A stretch of 25,407 bases of DNA from Flavobacteriaceae bacterium UBA3159 (GCA_002364535.1 DEYL01000049.1:19638-45044); one strand, 5' to 3'; counted from the stretch's first letter, positions 1 to 8,279 are shown. Made by a program: numbers and translations. Notes: generated by a model not told the origin, from the letters alone.

Positions 1-1622
1 GTTTGGAAAATCATTTGATCTGCGCTATTGAGTTTATCAACCTCTTCCTTAGCTTTTTTATCGCTTTCGGCATTGGCTTCGGCCTCTTGTTTCATTTTTT
101 CGATTTCCTCCTCGGTCAGACCTGAAGAAGCCTCGATACGAATATCTTGGGATTTACCTGTTGCCTTGTCAGCAGCACTTACTTTGATAATACCATTGGC
201 ATCAATGTCGAAAGTTACCTCAATTTGGGGGGTTCCTCGAGGTGCCGGTGGAATTCCGTCGAGGTGAAACCTTCCAATGGTCTTATTATCTGCTGCCATC
301 GAGCGCTCACCCTGTAATACGTGAATTTCTACCGAGGGCTGGTTGTCGGCTGCAGTAGAAAACACTTGTGATTTTTTGGTTGGGATGGTAGTATTGGCAT
401 CAATCAGTCTAGTCATCACACTTCCCATGGTTTCAATACCCAAGGATAGTGGAGTAACATCTAGCAATAAAACATCTTTAACGTCTCCGGTCAATACCCC
501 ACCTTGAATGGCTGCACCAATGGCTACCACCTCATCGGGATTTACCCCTTTGGATGGTTTTTTACCAAAAAACTTTTCGACCTGTTCTTGTATGATGGGA
601 ATCCGTGTAGATCCCCCTACGAGAATTACCTCGTCGATGTCTCCGGTGGAAAGTCCTGCATCGTCCAAAGCTTTTTTGACGGGCGCCATGGATCTTTTGA
701 CCAATTGATCAGAAAGTTGTTCAAACTTGGCACGTGTCAAATTGGTAACCAAATGTTTGGGTCCTGATGCAGTTGCGGTTACGTAAGGCAAATTTATTTC
801 GGTTTGAGCTGAAGAAGACAATTCAATTTTGGCTTTTTCAGCAGCCTCTTTCAAACGTTGTAAAGCCATTGGGTCTTCTCTCAAGTCGATTTGTTCGGCT
901 TTCTTAAAATCATCTGCAAGGAAATCGATCAATACCTGATCAAAATCATCCCCTCCCAAATGGGTATCTCCATTGGTGGACAGCACTTCAAAGACACCAT
1001 CACCCAATTCGAGAATGGAGATATCAAAAGTACCTCCCCCCAGATCGTAAACGGCAATTTTGCTATCGCCTGCATTTTTCTTGTCCAAGCCAAAAGCCAG
1101 AGCGGCTGCAGTAGGTTCGTTGATGATCCTCTGTACTTTAAGTCCGGCAATTTCACCCGCTTCTTTGGTGGCCTGACGTTGGGCGTCATTAAAATAGGCC
1201 GGTACAGTGATCACTGCTTCGTTTACATCTTGCCCTAGATAATCCTCTGCTGTTTTTTTCATTTTTTGCAAAATCATGGCAGAGAGTTCTTGAGGTGTGT
1301 ACAAACGACCGTCAATGTCAATTCTTGGTGTATTATTGACTCCTTTGACAACTTTATAGGCCACTGTTTTGGCCTCCTTAGATGATTCGGAGAATTTATT
1401 GCCCATAAATCTTTTTACGGATGCAATGGTTTTAGTGGGGTTGGTCACAGCTTGTCTTTTTGCAGGATCACCCACTTTTATTTCGCCTCCCTCAACAAAT
1501 GCAATTACAGAAGGAGTAGTTCTTTTACCTTCGGCGTTGGGAATGACAACAGGTTCGTTTCCTTCCATTACGGAAACACACGAATTAGTGGTTCCTAAGT
1601 CAATTCCTATTATTTTACTCAT
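1..1622 (-). CDS. dnaK: Molecular chaperone DnaK (Hsp70), 3' end outside window
   Basis: ATP-dependent Hsp70 chaperone of the cytosol, working with DnaJ and GrpE. The reading frame is open from the ATG at 1622 to the left edge, giving 540 codons; a usual DnaK has about 635-640 residues, so roughly the last 95 (helical lid and tail) are missing. Visible motifs are the N-terminal phosphate loop IDLGTTNS (D8-S14), the second nucleotide-binding motif YDLGGGTFD around D193, VGGSTRIP from V335, and a substrate-binding domain with the DVTPLSLGIET signature. Nothing looks damaged in the visible part. It is divergent from panB across a 132-base gap, so its promoter must lie there; a sigma-54-like motif in that gap is listed separately. 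Identity is certain from the motifs. Confidence 0.97.
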   Translation of the reverse strand, partial: MSKIIGIDLGTTNSCVSVMEGNEPVVIPNAEGKRTTPSVIAFVEGGEIKVGDPAKRQAVTNPTKTIASVKRFMGNKFSESSKEAKTVAYKVVKGVNNTPRIDIDGRLYTPQELSAMILQKMKKTAEDYLGQDVNEAVITVPAYFNDAQRQATKEAGEIAGLKVQRIINEPTAAALAFGLDKKNAGDSKIAVYDLGGGTFDISILELGDGVFEVLSTNGDTHLGGDDFDQVLIDFLADDFKKAEQIDLREDPMALQRLKEAAEKAKIELSSSAQTEINLPYVTATASGPKHLVTNLTRAKFEQLSDQLVKRSMAPVKKALDDAGLSTGDIDEVILVGGSTRIPIIQEQVEKFFGKKPSKGVNPDEVVAIGAAIQGGVLTGDVKDVLLLDVTPLSLGIETMGSVMTRLIDANTTIPTKKSQVFSTAADNQPSVEIHVLQGERSMAADNKTIGRFHLDGIPPAPRGTPQIEVTFDIDANGIIKVSAADKATGKSQDIRIEASSGLTEEEIEKMKQEAEANAESDKKAKEEVDKLNSADQMIFQ

Positions 1623-1647
1623 AATTATATTAATTTATAGTATATAT

Positions 1648-1663
1648 TTCAAGCATTGTGCCA
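1648..1663 (-). promoter_or_regulatory. Candidate sigma-54-like promoter upstream of dnaK
   Basis: On the minus strand this reads TGGCACAATGCTTGAA. The sigma-54 -24/-12 consensus is TGGCAC-N5-TTGCA, and the GG-to-G spacing matches; the one important mismatch is A in place of C in the -12 GC pair. Transcription would begin near 1637, about 15 nt before the dnaK ATG. No TAnnTTTG box was found in a sensible position for dnaK. A chance match is possible in a 132-base gap, and dnaK is not a usual sigma-54 target. Confidence 0.25.
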
Positions 1664-1754
1664 TATTGATATCTCTGACACCTTGTCATATTCATACAAG
1701 GGAATGAAATAATTTTACGACATCAACCCAAAAAAAACTATTTTTACAAGCACT

Positions 1755-2573
1755 ATGTCAAAAGCAAAAGAAAATTACGCTAGAATTACCACCCTAACCC
1801 TGTCAGAAATGAAAGCCCAAGGAGAAAAAATTGCCATGCTTACGGCCTATGATTATACCATGGCGGGGATTGTTGATAAAGCGGGCATAGATGTAATTTT
1901 GGTGGGTGATTCGGCTTCGAATGTCATGGCAGGTCATGAGACCACCTTGCCCATTACGTTGGATCAGATGATCTACCACGCCGCCAGTGTGGTGAGAAGT
2001 GTGGAACGTGCACTGGTTGTTGTTGATCTTCCTTTTGGCGCCTATCAAGCAGATTCTAAAGAGGCCTTGCGTTCATCGATCAGAATCATGAAAGAGGCGG
2101 GAGCCCATGCGGTCAAACTAGAGGGGGGCAGTCAAATACAAGATTCTATCGAACGAATTCTTCAAGCCGGTATTCCCGTTATGGGTCATTTGGGGTTGAC
2201 CCCCCAATCCATCTACAAATTTGGAACATATACCGTAAGGGCCAAAGAGGAAGCAGAAGCCGAACAATTGATCATTGACGCTCAAATGCTTGAAAAAGCC
2301 GGTTGCTTTGGCATTGTCTTAGAAAAAATTCCGGCCAAATTGGCCAATAAGGTTTCTCAAATAGTTAATATTCCAATCATTGGAATTGGTGCAGGAGCCA
2401 AGGTGGATGGACAAGTTTTGGTCTTGAATGACATGCTGGGGATGAATAAAGAATTCAGTCCTCGGTTTCTTCGCCGTTACCTCAACCTCGATGAAGAAAT
2501 TTCCAAAGCCGTCAAAAATTATACGACCGACGTTAAAAACCAAGATTTCCCCAACATAAAAGAACAATATTAG
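1755..2573 (+). CDS. panB: 3-methyl-2-oxobutanoate hydroxymethyltransferase (ketopantoate hydroxymethyltransferase)
   Basis: First committed step of pantothenate and coenzyme A synthesis: transfers a hydroxymethyl group from 5,10-methylene-tetrahydrofolate to 2-ketoisovalerate, giving ketopantoate, in the cytosol. The 272 residues form one TIM barrel of normal family length (about 260-280). Expected metal and catalytic residues are present: D52 in VGDSASN, D91 in VVVDLPFG, E123 in VKLEGG, and the likely catalytic E190 in IVLEKIPA. The ATG at 1755 begins MSKAKENYARITT, typical of flavobacterial PanB. The pseudouridine synthase gene follows after 15 bases, so the two are probably co-transcribed. 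Its substrate is made by the ilv genes near the other end of this window, a functional link but not an operon. No fault seen. Confidence 0.96.
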   Translation: MSKAKENYARITTLTLSEMKAQGEKIAMLTAYDYTMAGIVDKAGIDVILVGDSASNVMAGHETTLPITLDQMIYHAASVVRSVERALVVVDLPFGAYQADSKEALRSSIRIMKEAGAHAVKLEGGSQIQDSIERILQAGIPVMGHLGLTPQSIYKFGTYTVRAKEEAEAEQLIIDAQMLEKAGCFGIVLEKIPAKLANKVSQIVNIPIIGIGAGAKVDGQVLVLNDMLGMNKEFSPRFLRRYLNLDEEISKAVKNYTTDVKNQDFPNIKEQY

Positions 2574-2588
2574 CCCCCGTCATTAGTT

Positions 2589-3263
2589 GTGCTCAAAATC
2601 CTATACGAAGACAATCATCTTATCGCGATCAACAAAGTCGCCGGTGATCTGGTTCAAGGTGACAAAACGGGAGATAAACCCTTGGTCGATAAAGTCAAAT
2701 CCTATATCAAAAAAAAATACAACAAGCCGGGAGCAGTATTTTTGGGTGTAATTCATCGACTAGATCGACCCACAAGTGGGGTAGTTCTTTTTGCCAGAAC
2801 CTCCAAAGCACTAAGCCGAATGAATCATCAGTTTAAAGAAAGAAAGACCAACAAAGTCTATTGGGCCATAGTGGGACCTGATATTGCTCCCCAAACCGCT
2901 ACCCTAAACCATTGGCTGAAAAGGAATACAAAAATCAACAAGTCTTTTGCCCATGAACATGAAATCAACAACTCTAAAAAAGCCGTGCTTCACTATAAAA
3001 AGTTAATTGATTTGGATCGCTACGTGGTTCTGGAAATTACACTGGAAACAGGAAGGCACCACCAAATCAGAAGTCAACTGACTCAAATTGGTTTTCCAAT
3101 CAAAGGTGATCTTAAATACGGAGCAAAAAAGAGTAATCCAGATGGCAGTATCGATCTACACGCGCGTTGGTTGCGTATTGATCACCCAACAACAAAAGAA
3201 AGTATAGAGATCGTAGCTCCTCCCCCGCTTAAACCACAATGGAACTTCGCTCTTTCCGATTGA
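2589..3263 (+). CDS. RluA-family RNA pseudouridine synthase
   Basis: Converts uridine to pseudouridine in rRNA or tRNA; the target cannot be told from sequence. The 224 residues carry the RluA-family motif HRLDRPTSG with the catalytic aspartate at D59, an N-terminal segment LYEDNHLIAINK, and the later GRHHQIRSQL motif. There is no N-terminal S4 RNA-binding domain, so this is the short RluA-like form rather than full-length RluC/RluD. The start chosen is GTG at 2589, 15 bases after panB; it opens with LKILYEDNHLIA, where the domain begins. The last 35 bases overlap the 3' end of the convergent unknown gene. Family assignment is firm; substrate specificity is unassigned. Confidence 0.9.
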   Translation: MLKILYEDNHLIAINKVAGDLVQGDKTGDKPLVDKVKSYIKKKYNKPGAVFLGVIHRLDRPTSGVVLFARTSKALSRMNHQFKERKTNKVYWAIVGPDIAPQTATLNHWLKRNTKINKSFAHEHEINNSKKAVLHYKKLIDLDRYVVLEITLETGRHHQIRSQLTQIGFPIKGDLKYGAKKSNPDGSIDLHARWLRIDHPTTKESIEIVAPPPLKPQWNFALSD

Positions 3264-4797
3264 TAACTTTGGCTTTTTCGCGGATGATTTCTCCTACGGG
3301 GCGATTTTCTATTTTACTCTCCAACCAAGACAAGATATCGAGGTACAAAAAGGCCCGACGTTCATAGGGGTCCTCTTCGTATTGCTTTAATTCCTTGTGG
3401 AGTTTAACAAAAGCAGCCTTAAGCTCGTGGGGATAGATATCACCCAAAAAGCGAACAAAACGTATCATGGCTTTTTGCACTTCGTGCAGATCATTCATTT
3501 TAATCAGAAACTTATAGGTTTCGCGCAAGTGTGTTTCTAGATGATAATCAAAACCAGCTTCATAATGTGCAACTACACTGAGCACTCGGGTAAAACAGAG
3601 TAAATCCTCCCGCATCCTCAGGTGCTTGTTGTTGATTATTTTATTCAGATAAACAATGCATTTTTCATAGTCCTCCAAACCAAAATACAAACAGGCAATT
3701 TTGTAATAAAACATCATCACGTGGTGGGGATCAATCTGATTTTTGAATTTTTCAATCCCTTGGGTGACCTCGGGAATAATGCACAAACCTTCCTTAAATT
3801 CCCCCTGGAGGAAATACATGTTGAACCAATTGTTGTAGGAATACAAAAAACTCAGGGCGGCCAGATTGTCATTTTTTGGAAACTCCTCAGAATTGACCCT
3901 AACCATCATATTGTGTAGGGTTTCCTTAAACTTTTCGGGGTACTTGATCAAGGCCAAGGATTCCATCAAAAAGTTATTACCCTTGAGATAAAAAACAGGG
4001 TGGATGGAGATCATCTCAGTATTATCGTTAAACATATCTACCCACTTGCTTGAGAATTTAAAGCAAGACAAAAAGTCCTGAACTAAAAAGCTGTACCAGA
4101 CGTGGGCTTTGTAGTACCACAATTTTTCTCTAAACCCGAGTTTGTCAAGTTCGAGTACCGGCATTTTTTCATAAAAAAACTTGGTAATTTCTCTAAACTC
4201 ATCATCGCTTTTGGCGTAGCCCGTTTTTATAAGTTGTTCGTAGAGCAAAAGAGACAAATTGGACAATTGGCTGGTCAGATCGTTTTGGGTACGCAAGTTA
4301 TCGGCCTCAACGATCAACTCTTGTGCTCGGTTGGACAGACTGCGTGTGATGTATTGGGATTCTATAAGTTTTTCGAATTCTACGATATCGTATGCCGCGT
4401 ATTTTTCTTCATTTTTCAGCGCCAATGCTTTGGCCTTATCCAATATTTTTAAACTCAATTTATACAATCCTTTTTGATACAATATGGCGGCAAAATCCAT
4501 TTGCTCTCGGATTTGAATTCGAATGTTCTGGTGAATGGGATTGAGCCGTAAACTGATCAATATTTGTTTGTAGAGATGTGCTTTGAGGTTAGATAGCTGT
4601 TGCTTGGTCACAATTCCCTTTACGAGGATTGCTTTTTCGCTATACTTGTCTAACTTGTCCAAAAAATTAAAAAGACTCAAAAATTTTGCGTTGTTGTTAG
4701 AGCCCATCCGACCCACATACAACTTAAATTGACGCTTTTCTGATTTTGTCAAGGACTTGATCAACTGAAATAAATTGTCTTTTTGTTCATTAATCAT
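3229..4797 (-). CDS. Conserved helical protein of unknown function
   Basis: I do not recognise a characterised homologue. The 522-residue product has no signal peptide and no convincing membrane span, so it is probably cytoplasmic. It is rich in Leu, Lys, Tyr and Phe with long amphipathic helices. Segments such as YKIACLYFGLEDYEKCIVYLNKI and LYQKGLYKLSLKILDKAKAL resemble degenerate tetratricopeptide repeats, suggesting a helical-repeat scaffold. The N-terminus (NEQKDNLFQLIKSLTKSEKRQFKLY) looks like the start of a family I associate with Bacteroidota. The gene has its own candidate promoter (TACCTTTG at 4849-4856) and is divergent from leuA. Its stop codon lies inside the pseudouridine synthase gene, a 35-base tail-to-tail overlap. 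Function is left open. Confidence 0.85.
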   Translation of the reverse strand: MINEQKDNLFQLIKSLTKSEKRQFKLYVGRMGSNNNAKFLSLFNFLDKLDKYSEKAILVKGIVTKQQLSNLKAHLYKQILISLRLNPIHQNIRIQIREQMDFAAILYQKGLYKLSLKILDKAKALALKNEEKYAAYDIVEFEKLIESQYITRSLSNRAQELIVEADNLRTQNDLTSQLSNLSLLLYEQLIKTGYAKSDDEFREITKFFYEKMPVLELDKLGFREKLWYYKAHVWYSFLVQDFLSCFKFSSKWVDMFNDNTEMISIHPVFYLKGNNFLMESLALIKYPEKFKETLHNMMVRVNSEEFPKNDNLAALSFLYSYNNWFNMYFLQGEFKEGLCIIPEVTQGIEKFKNQIDPHHVMMFYYKIACLYFGLEDYEKCIVYLNKIINNKHLRMREDLLCFTRVLSVVAHYEAGFDYHLETHLRETYKFLIKMNDLHEVQKAMIRFVRFLGDIYPHELKAAFVKLHKELKQYEEDPYERRAFLYLDILSWLESKIENRPVGEIIREKAKVINRKERSSIVV

Positions 4798-4848
4798 TGT
4801 AACAAAAACTGGTTTAAAAGGTTGTTATATAGCTATTTATACCCAAAA

Positions 4849-4856
4849 CAAAGGTA
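4849..4856 (-). promoter_or_regulatory. Bacteroidota-type -7 box for the unknown gene 3229-4797
   Basis: The minus strand reads TACCTTTG, an exact match to the TAnnTTTG -7 element recognised by the Bacteroidota primary sigma factor. It would start transcription around 4840, leaving a leader of about 40 nt before the ATG at 4797. The -33 element is poor: the nearest TTG lies about 23 nt upstream, slightly farther than usual. Confidence 0.45.
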
Positions 4857-4943
4857 GAGAATATTGTAATAAAATTAAGCAATTAATATTAGTATTTCGC
4901 ATTTCACACTACATTCGTTTTAGATTATAAATCTATCCTGTTA

Positions 4944-6098
4944 ATGGCCAAGGGACAAGTACAAATATTCGATACCACTTTACGAGACGGAGAGCAAGTC
5001 CCCGGCTGTAAATTAGACACCAACAACAAGCTGATAATTGCAGAACGCTTGGACGAATTGGGGGTAGATATTTTGGAGGCAGGTTTTCCCATTTCCTCTC
5101 CGGGAGATTTTGATTCAGTTGTCAAAATTGCACAGTTGGTCAAAAACTCCAGGGTGTGTGGATTGACCCGTGCTGTAAAAAAAGACATTGAGGTAGCTGC
5201 AGAGGCTCTCAAAGACGCCAAAAAATCAAGAATCCATACCGGTATTGGTACTTCCGATTCTCACATCAAATTCAAATTCAACTCCAACCGAGACCAAATT
5301 ACAGAACGTGCCGTGGCGGCCGTGACCTATGCAAAAAGTTTTGTAGAGGATATCGAATTCTACGCAGAAGATGCCGGAAGAACCGATAACGAATATTTAG
5401 CCCGGGTCTGTGAAGCTGTTATCAAAGCTGGGGCCACCGTGCTCAATATTCCAGATACAACAGGCTATTGCTTGCCCGATGAATACGGAGCAAAGATCAA
5501 ATACCTTAAAGAAAACGTAAAAGGAATCGACAAAGCCACACTTTCCTGCCATTGTCACAACGACCTGGGATTGGCCACCGCCAACTCCATCGCCGGAGTA
5601 ATTAACGGTGCGCGGCAAATAGAATGTACCATCAACGGTATCGGTGAAAGAGCAGGCAATACCTCTTTGGAAGAGGTGGTCATGATCATGCGCCAACACC
5701 CTGATTTAAATCTGGATACCCATATTAATTCCAAACTACTTTACTCCACGAGTCAACTGGTCTCTGAAAGCATGGGAATGCCTGTTCAACCGAACAAAGC
5801 CGTAGTAGGAGCCAATGCTTTTGCCCACAGCTCGGGCATTCATCAAGACGGAGTGATCAAAAAACGTGAAACCTATGAAATCATGGATCCCCATGATGTG
5901 GGAGTAACTCAGTCTGCCATTGTCTTGACTGCCAGAAGCGGTAGAGCCGCACTGGCTTATCGCGCCAAGAACATTGGATTTGAATTGGACAAACTTCAAT
6001 TGGATAAAGTTTACAGAGAATTTTTAAAAGTTGCAGACCAACAGAAGGAAGTCGGTGATAATGATATTCCTAAAATTATCGAAGCCTGCGGATTATAA
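4944..6098 (+). CDS. leuA: 2-isopropylmalate synthase, short form without regulatory domain
   Basis: Condenses 2-ketoisovalerate with acetyl-CoA to 2-isopropylmalate, the first step of leucine synthesis. The 384 residues hold the DRE-TIM catalytic barrel: FDTTLRDGEQ near the N-terminus (R14, D15), the metal-binding HCH motif at H203-H205 in SCHCHNDLGLA, the signature NGIGERAGNTS, and the linker motif HSSGIHQDGV. The sequence ends soon after the linker, so the C-terminal allosteric leucine-binding domain of the roughly 515-residue enterobacterial enzyme is missing. Short LeuA forms of this length are common in Flavobacteriia as far as I know, so this is probably not damage. Homocitrate synthase (NifV-like) is an alternative from domain architecture, but the operon with leuCDB favours LeuA. 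It lies 114 bases before leuC. Confidence 0.9.
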   Translation: MAKGQVQIFDTTLRDGEQVPGCKLDTNNKLIIAERLDELGVDILEAGFPISSPGDFDSVVKIAQLVKNSRVCGLTRAVKKDIEVAAEALKDAKKSRIHTGIGTSDSHIKFKFNSNRDQITERAVAAVTYAKSFVEDIEFYAEDAGRTDNEYLARVCEAVIKAGATVLNIPDTTGYCLPDEYGAKIKYLKENVKGIDKATLSCHCHNDLGLATANSIAGVINGARQIECTINGIGERAGNTSLEEVVMIMRQHPDLNLDTHINSKLLYSTSQLVSESMGMPVQPNKAVVGANAFAHSSGIHQDGVIKKRETYEIMDPHDVGVTQSAIVLTARSGRAALAYRAKNIGFELDKLQLDKVYREFLKVADQQKEVGDNDIPKIIEACGL

Positions 6099-6132
6099 AA
6101 CCCTTATTTTTACAGAAGGTTAAACGCTCATA

Positions 6133-6163
6133 GAGGGATTTAAATAACCAAGATAAATCCCTC
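6133..6163 (+). promoter_or_regulatory. Hairpin in leuC leader (copy A of a duplicated element)
   Basis: Perfect 10-bp stem: gagggattta at 6133-6142 pairs with taaatccctc at 6154-6163 around an 11-nt loop. No run of U follows, so it does not look like an intrinsic terminator. The same loop and 3' arm (caagataaat-c-ctc) recur before the citramalate synthase gene at 8248-8279. In both places the hairpin ends exactly 49 nt before the start codon. A 12-base palindrome, TATTAGCTAATA, lies between hairpin and ATG at 6184-6195 in this copy only. Likely an RNA element controlling stability or expression inside the operon; the mechanism is unknown. Confidence 0.6.
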
Positions 6164-6212
6164 AACAAAATTAAATGATTAAATATTAGCTAATAAATAT
6201 AGATTTAAACTC

Positions 6213-7610
6213 ATGAAAGAAACACTTTTTGATAAAGTTTGGGACAAACATGTGGTTCAGCAAATAGACCAAGGACCAGATGTATTGTTTATCGACCGGC
6301 ATATGGTGCATGAGGTGACCAGTCCGGTTGCTTTTTTAGGTCTTAAAAACCGAAACATCAAAGTGATGTATCCGGAACGAACTTTTGCTACGGCAGACCA
6401 CAATACCCCCACCATCAATCAACACCTTCCTGTACGAGATCCCCTTTCGGCTAAGCAATTGGATGCCTTAGAAAAAAATGCCGCCGAGCACGGTATTTCG
6501 TTCTGGGGACTGGGACACGAAAAAAACGGAATCGTACATGTGGTCGGGCCTGAATACGGGATTACTGTCCCCGGAGCCACAATTGTTTGTGGAGACTCCC
6601 ATACTTCTACTCACGGTGCTTTTGGCGCCATTGCATTTGGGATTGGAACTTCTGAGGTAGAAATGGTTTTGTCTACCCAATGCATCCTTCAGCCCAAACC
6701 TAAAAAAATGAGAATCATCATCAATGGAGCCCTTGAAAAAGGAGTGACTCCTAAAGATGTTGCGCTTTTTATCATCTCCAAATTGAGCACCTCAGGTGCA
6801 ACAGGGCACTTTATAGAATATGCAGGTGAGGTTTTTAAAAATATGACCATGGAAGGTCGGATGACCGTTTGCAACCTGAGTATCGAAATGGGTGCCAGAG
6901 GTGGGATGATCGCTCCCGACGAAAAAACCTTTCACTACATCAAAGATCGAGAGTATACCCCCAAAGGAGCTTCATGGGACAAAGCCATGGAGTACTGGCA
7001 AGAACTCTACACGGATGAAGGAGCCGAATTTGACAAAGAATTTTTCTTTAATGGAAACGAAATAGAACCCATGATCACCTTTGGAACCAATCCAGGAATG
7101 GGAATGGGTATCTCCAAAAACATCCCCACAGCTGATGCTACTGTAGACGGTACTGCGACCTACCAAAAATCACTCAACTATATGGGCTATAACGAAGGGG
7201 AAAGCATGATCGGTAAGGACATTGATTTTGTTTTTATCGGCAGCTGTACTAATGGGAGGATCGAAGATTTTCGTGCTTTTACCGAAATTGTTAAAGGACG
7301 TAAAAAAGCAGACAATGTTACTGCCTGGTTGGTTCCAGGATCTCATAAAGTAGAAAAAGCCATCAAAGACGAAGGGCTTTTGGACATACTCCAAGCTTCG
7401 GGATTTGAACTGCGCGAACCCGGCTGTTCTGCCTGTTTGGCAATGAACGACGACAAAGTCCCTCAGGGGAAATATGCCGTGAGTACCTCCAATCGAAATT
7501 TTGAAGGAAGACAGGGCCCCGGTTCCAGAACCCTATTGGCCAGTCCCATCATGGCAGCAGCGGCGGCAGTAACTGGAAAAGTAACTGATCCAAGAACACT
7601 AATCCACTAA
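6213..7610 (+). CDS. leuC: 3-isopropylmalate dehydratase large subunit
   Basis: With LeuD it isomerises 2-isopropylmalate to 3-isopropylmalate; in organisms using the citramalate route the same enzyme converts citramalate to 2-methylmalate derivatives. The 465 residues match the family length. The aconitase-type [4Fe-4S] ligands are visible: C345 in IGSCTNGR, and C405 and C408 in PGCSACLAM. Other signatures are GDSHTSTHGAFG and the C-terminal NRNFEGRQGPGSRTLLASP. The start ATG at 6213 begins MKETLFDKVWDKHVV, the normal N-terminus. leuD follows 2 bases after the stop, so the two subunits are translationally linked. The leader upstream contains a hairpin shared with the citramalate synthase gene. 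Confidence 0.97.
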   Translation: MKETLFDKVWDKHVVQQIDQGPDVLFIDRHMVHEVTSPVAFLGLKNRNIKVMYPERTFATADHNTPTINQHLPVRDPLSAKQLDALEKNAAEHGISFWGLGHEKNGIVHVVGPEYGITVPGATIVCGDSHTSTHGAFGAIAFGIGTSEVEMVLSTQCILQPKPKKMRIIINGALEKGVTPKDVALFIISKLSTSGATGHFIEYAGEVFKNMTMEGRMTVCNLSIEMGARGGMIAPDEKTFHYIKDREYTPKGASWDKAMEYWQELYTDEGAEFDKEFFFNGNEIEPMITFGTNPGMGMGISKNIPTADATVDGTATYQKSLNYMGYNEGESMIGKDIDFVFIGSCTNGRIEDFRAFTEIVKGRKKADNVTAWLVPGSHKVEKAIKDEGLLDILQASGFELREPGCSACLAMNDDKVPQGKYAVSTSNRNFEGRQGPGSRTLLASPIMAAAAAVTGKVTDPRTLIH

Positions 7611-7612
7611 AA

Positions 7613-8209
7613 ATGGCATACGATAAATTCGACATACTCAAAAGTACTGGTGTACCCCTACCTATCGAAAACGTGGATACGGATCAAATCATCCCCGCAC
7701 GTTTCTTAAAAGCCACCGAAAGGGTGGGTTTTGGAGACAATCTTTTTAGAGATTGGCGTTACAACAACGATGATACCCCCAAAAAAGATTTTGTTCTTAA
7801 CAACCCTACCTACAGTGGTAAAATCCTTGTGGGAGGAAAAAACTTTGGTTCCGGCTCTTCCAGAGAGCATGCAGCCTGGGCGATCTACGATTACGGATTC
7901 CGCTGTGTGGTGTCCAGTTTTTTTGCTGATATTTTTAGGAACAACTGTCTCAATATTGGCGTGCTGCCCGTTCAGGTCAGTCCCGAATTTTCGCAACAGA
8001 TATTCTCTGTCATAAAGGCTGACCCCAACAGCACTTTAACGGTAGACCTGCCCGAGCAAAAAATCACCATCGACAGTACTCCTGCCTCAGAAACTTTTGA
8101 CATCAATCCTTACAAAAAGGACAATATGACCAATGGTTTCGATGACATTGACTACCTTTTGAATATAAAAAAGGACATCAAAGATTTTGCGCAAGACACA
8201 CCACTTTAG
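7613..8209 (+). CDS. leuD: 3-isopropylmalate dehydratase small subunit
   Basis: Swivelling-domain partner of LeuC. The 198 residues are normal for the family. The N-terminus VPLPIENVDTDQIIPARFLK contains the NVDTDQI motif, and GGKNFGSGSSREHAAWA carries the substrate-binding Gly/Ser loop (GSGSSREHA). It starts 2 bases after leuC. A 119-base gap with RNA structure signals follows before the citramalate synthase gene; the leuD TAG stop itself lies inside one arm (8208-8216) of a possible long-range pairing across that gap. No fault seen. Confidence 0.96.
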   Translation: MAYDKFDILKSTGVPLPIENVDTDQIIPARFLKATERVGFGDNLFRDWRYNNDDTPKKDFVLNNPTYSGKILVGGKNFGSGSSREHAAWAIYDYGFRCVVSSFFADIFRNNCLNIGVLPVQVSPEFSQQIFSVIKADPNSTLTVDLPEQKITIDSTPASETFDINPYKKDNMTNGFDDIDYLLNIKKDIKDFAQDTPL

Positions 8210-8247
8210 AGGAATTATTTTGGATTTAAGGCAATGAGCTTCCCCAA

Positions 8248-8279
8248 GGGGGATTTAAAACAGACAAGATAAATTCCTC
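8248..8279 (+). promoter_or_regulatory. Hairpin in citramalate synthase leader (copy B of duplicated element)
   Basis: As RNA, GGGGGAUUUA (8248-8257) pairs with UAAAUUCCUC (8270-8279) over 10 positions around a 12-nt loop. Eight pairs are Watson-Crick and two are G-U wobbles. Relative to copy A at 6133-6163 the arms have changed at several positions yet pairing is kept, which argues for selection on RNA structure. It ends 49 nt before the GTG start, the same distance as copy A, and the 49-nt spacers align without gaps at about 30 positions by hand count. A rival pairing (8208-8216 with 8272-8280, perfect 9 bp) would disrupt it. Confidence 0.6.

Noticed and set aside
891..1238. 115-codon open frame on the plus strand inside dnaK
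   Set aside because: Lies opposite highly conserved dnaK ATPase-domain sequence; translation resembles nothing.
1681..1701. CIRCE heat-shock operator near dnaK
   Set aside because: The 9-base spacer matches, but the arms CCTTGT/ACAAGG are not TTAGCACTC/GAGTGCTAA. Kept only as an uncharacterised inverted repeat.
4798..4943. Leader peptide or T-box attenuator before leuA
   Set aside because: No short frame rich in Leu, Ile or Val codons and no T-box-like sequence; only a small palindrome tagatt-ata-aatcta at 4921-4935.
6200..6207. TAGATTTA (and TAAATTTA at 8317-8324) as internal promoters for leuC and cimA
   Set aside because: Both match TAnnTTT but end only about 5 bases before the start codon, which would place the transcript start at or past the start codon. 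More likely part of the A/U-rich initiation region.
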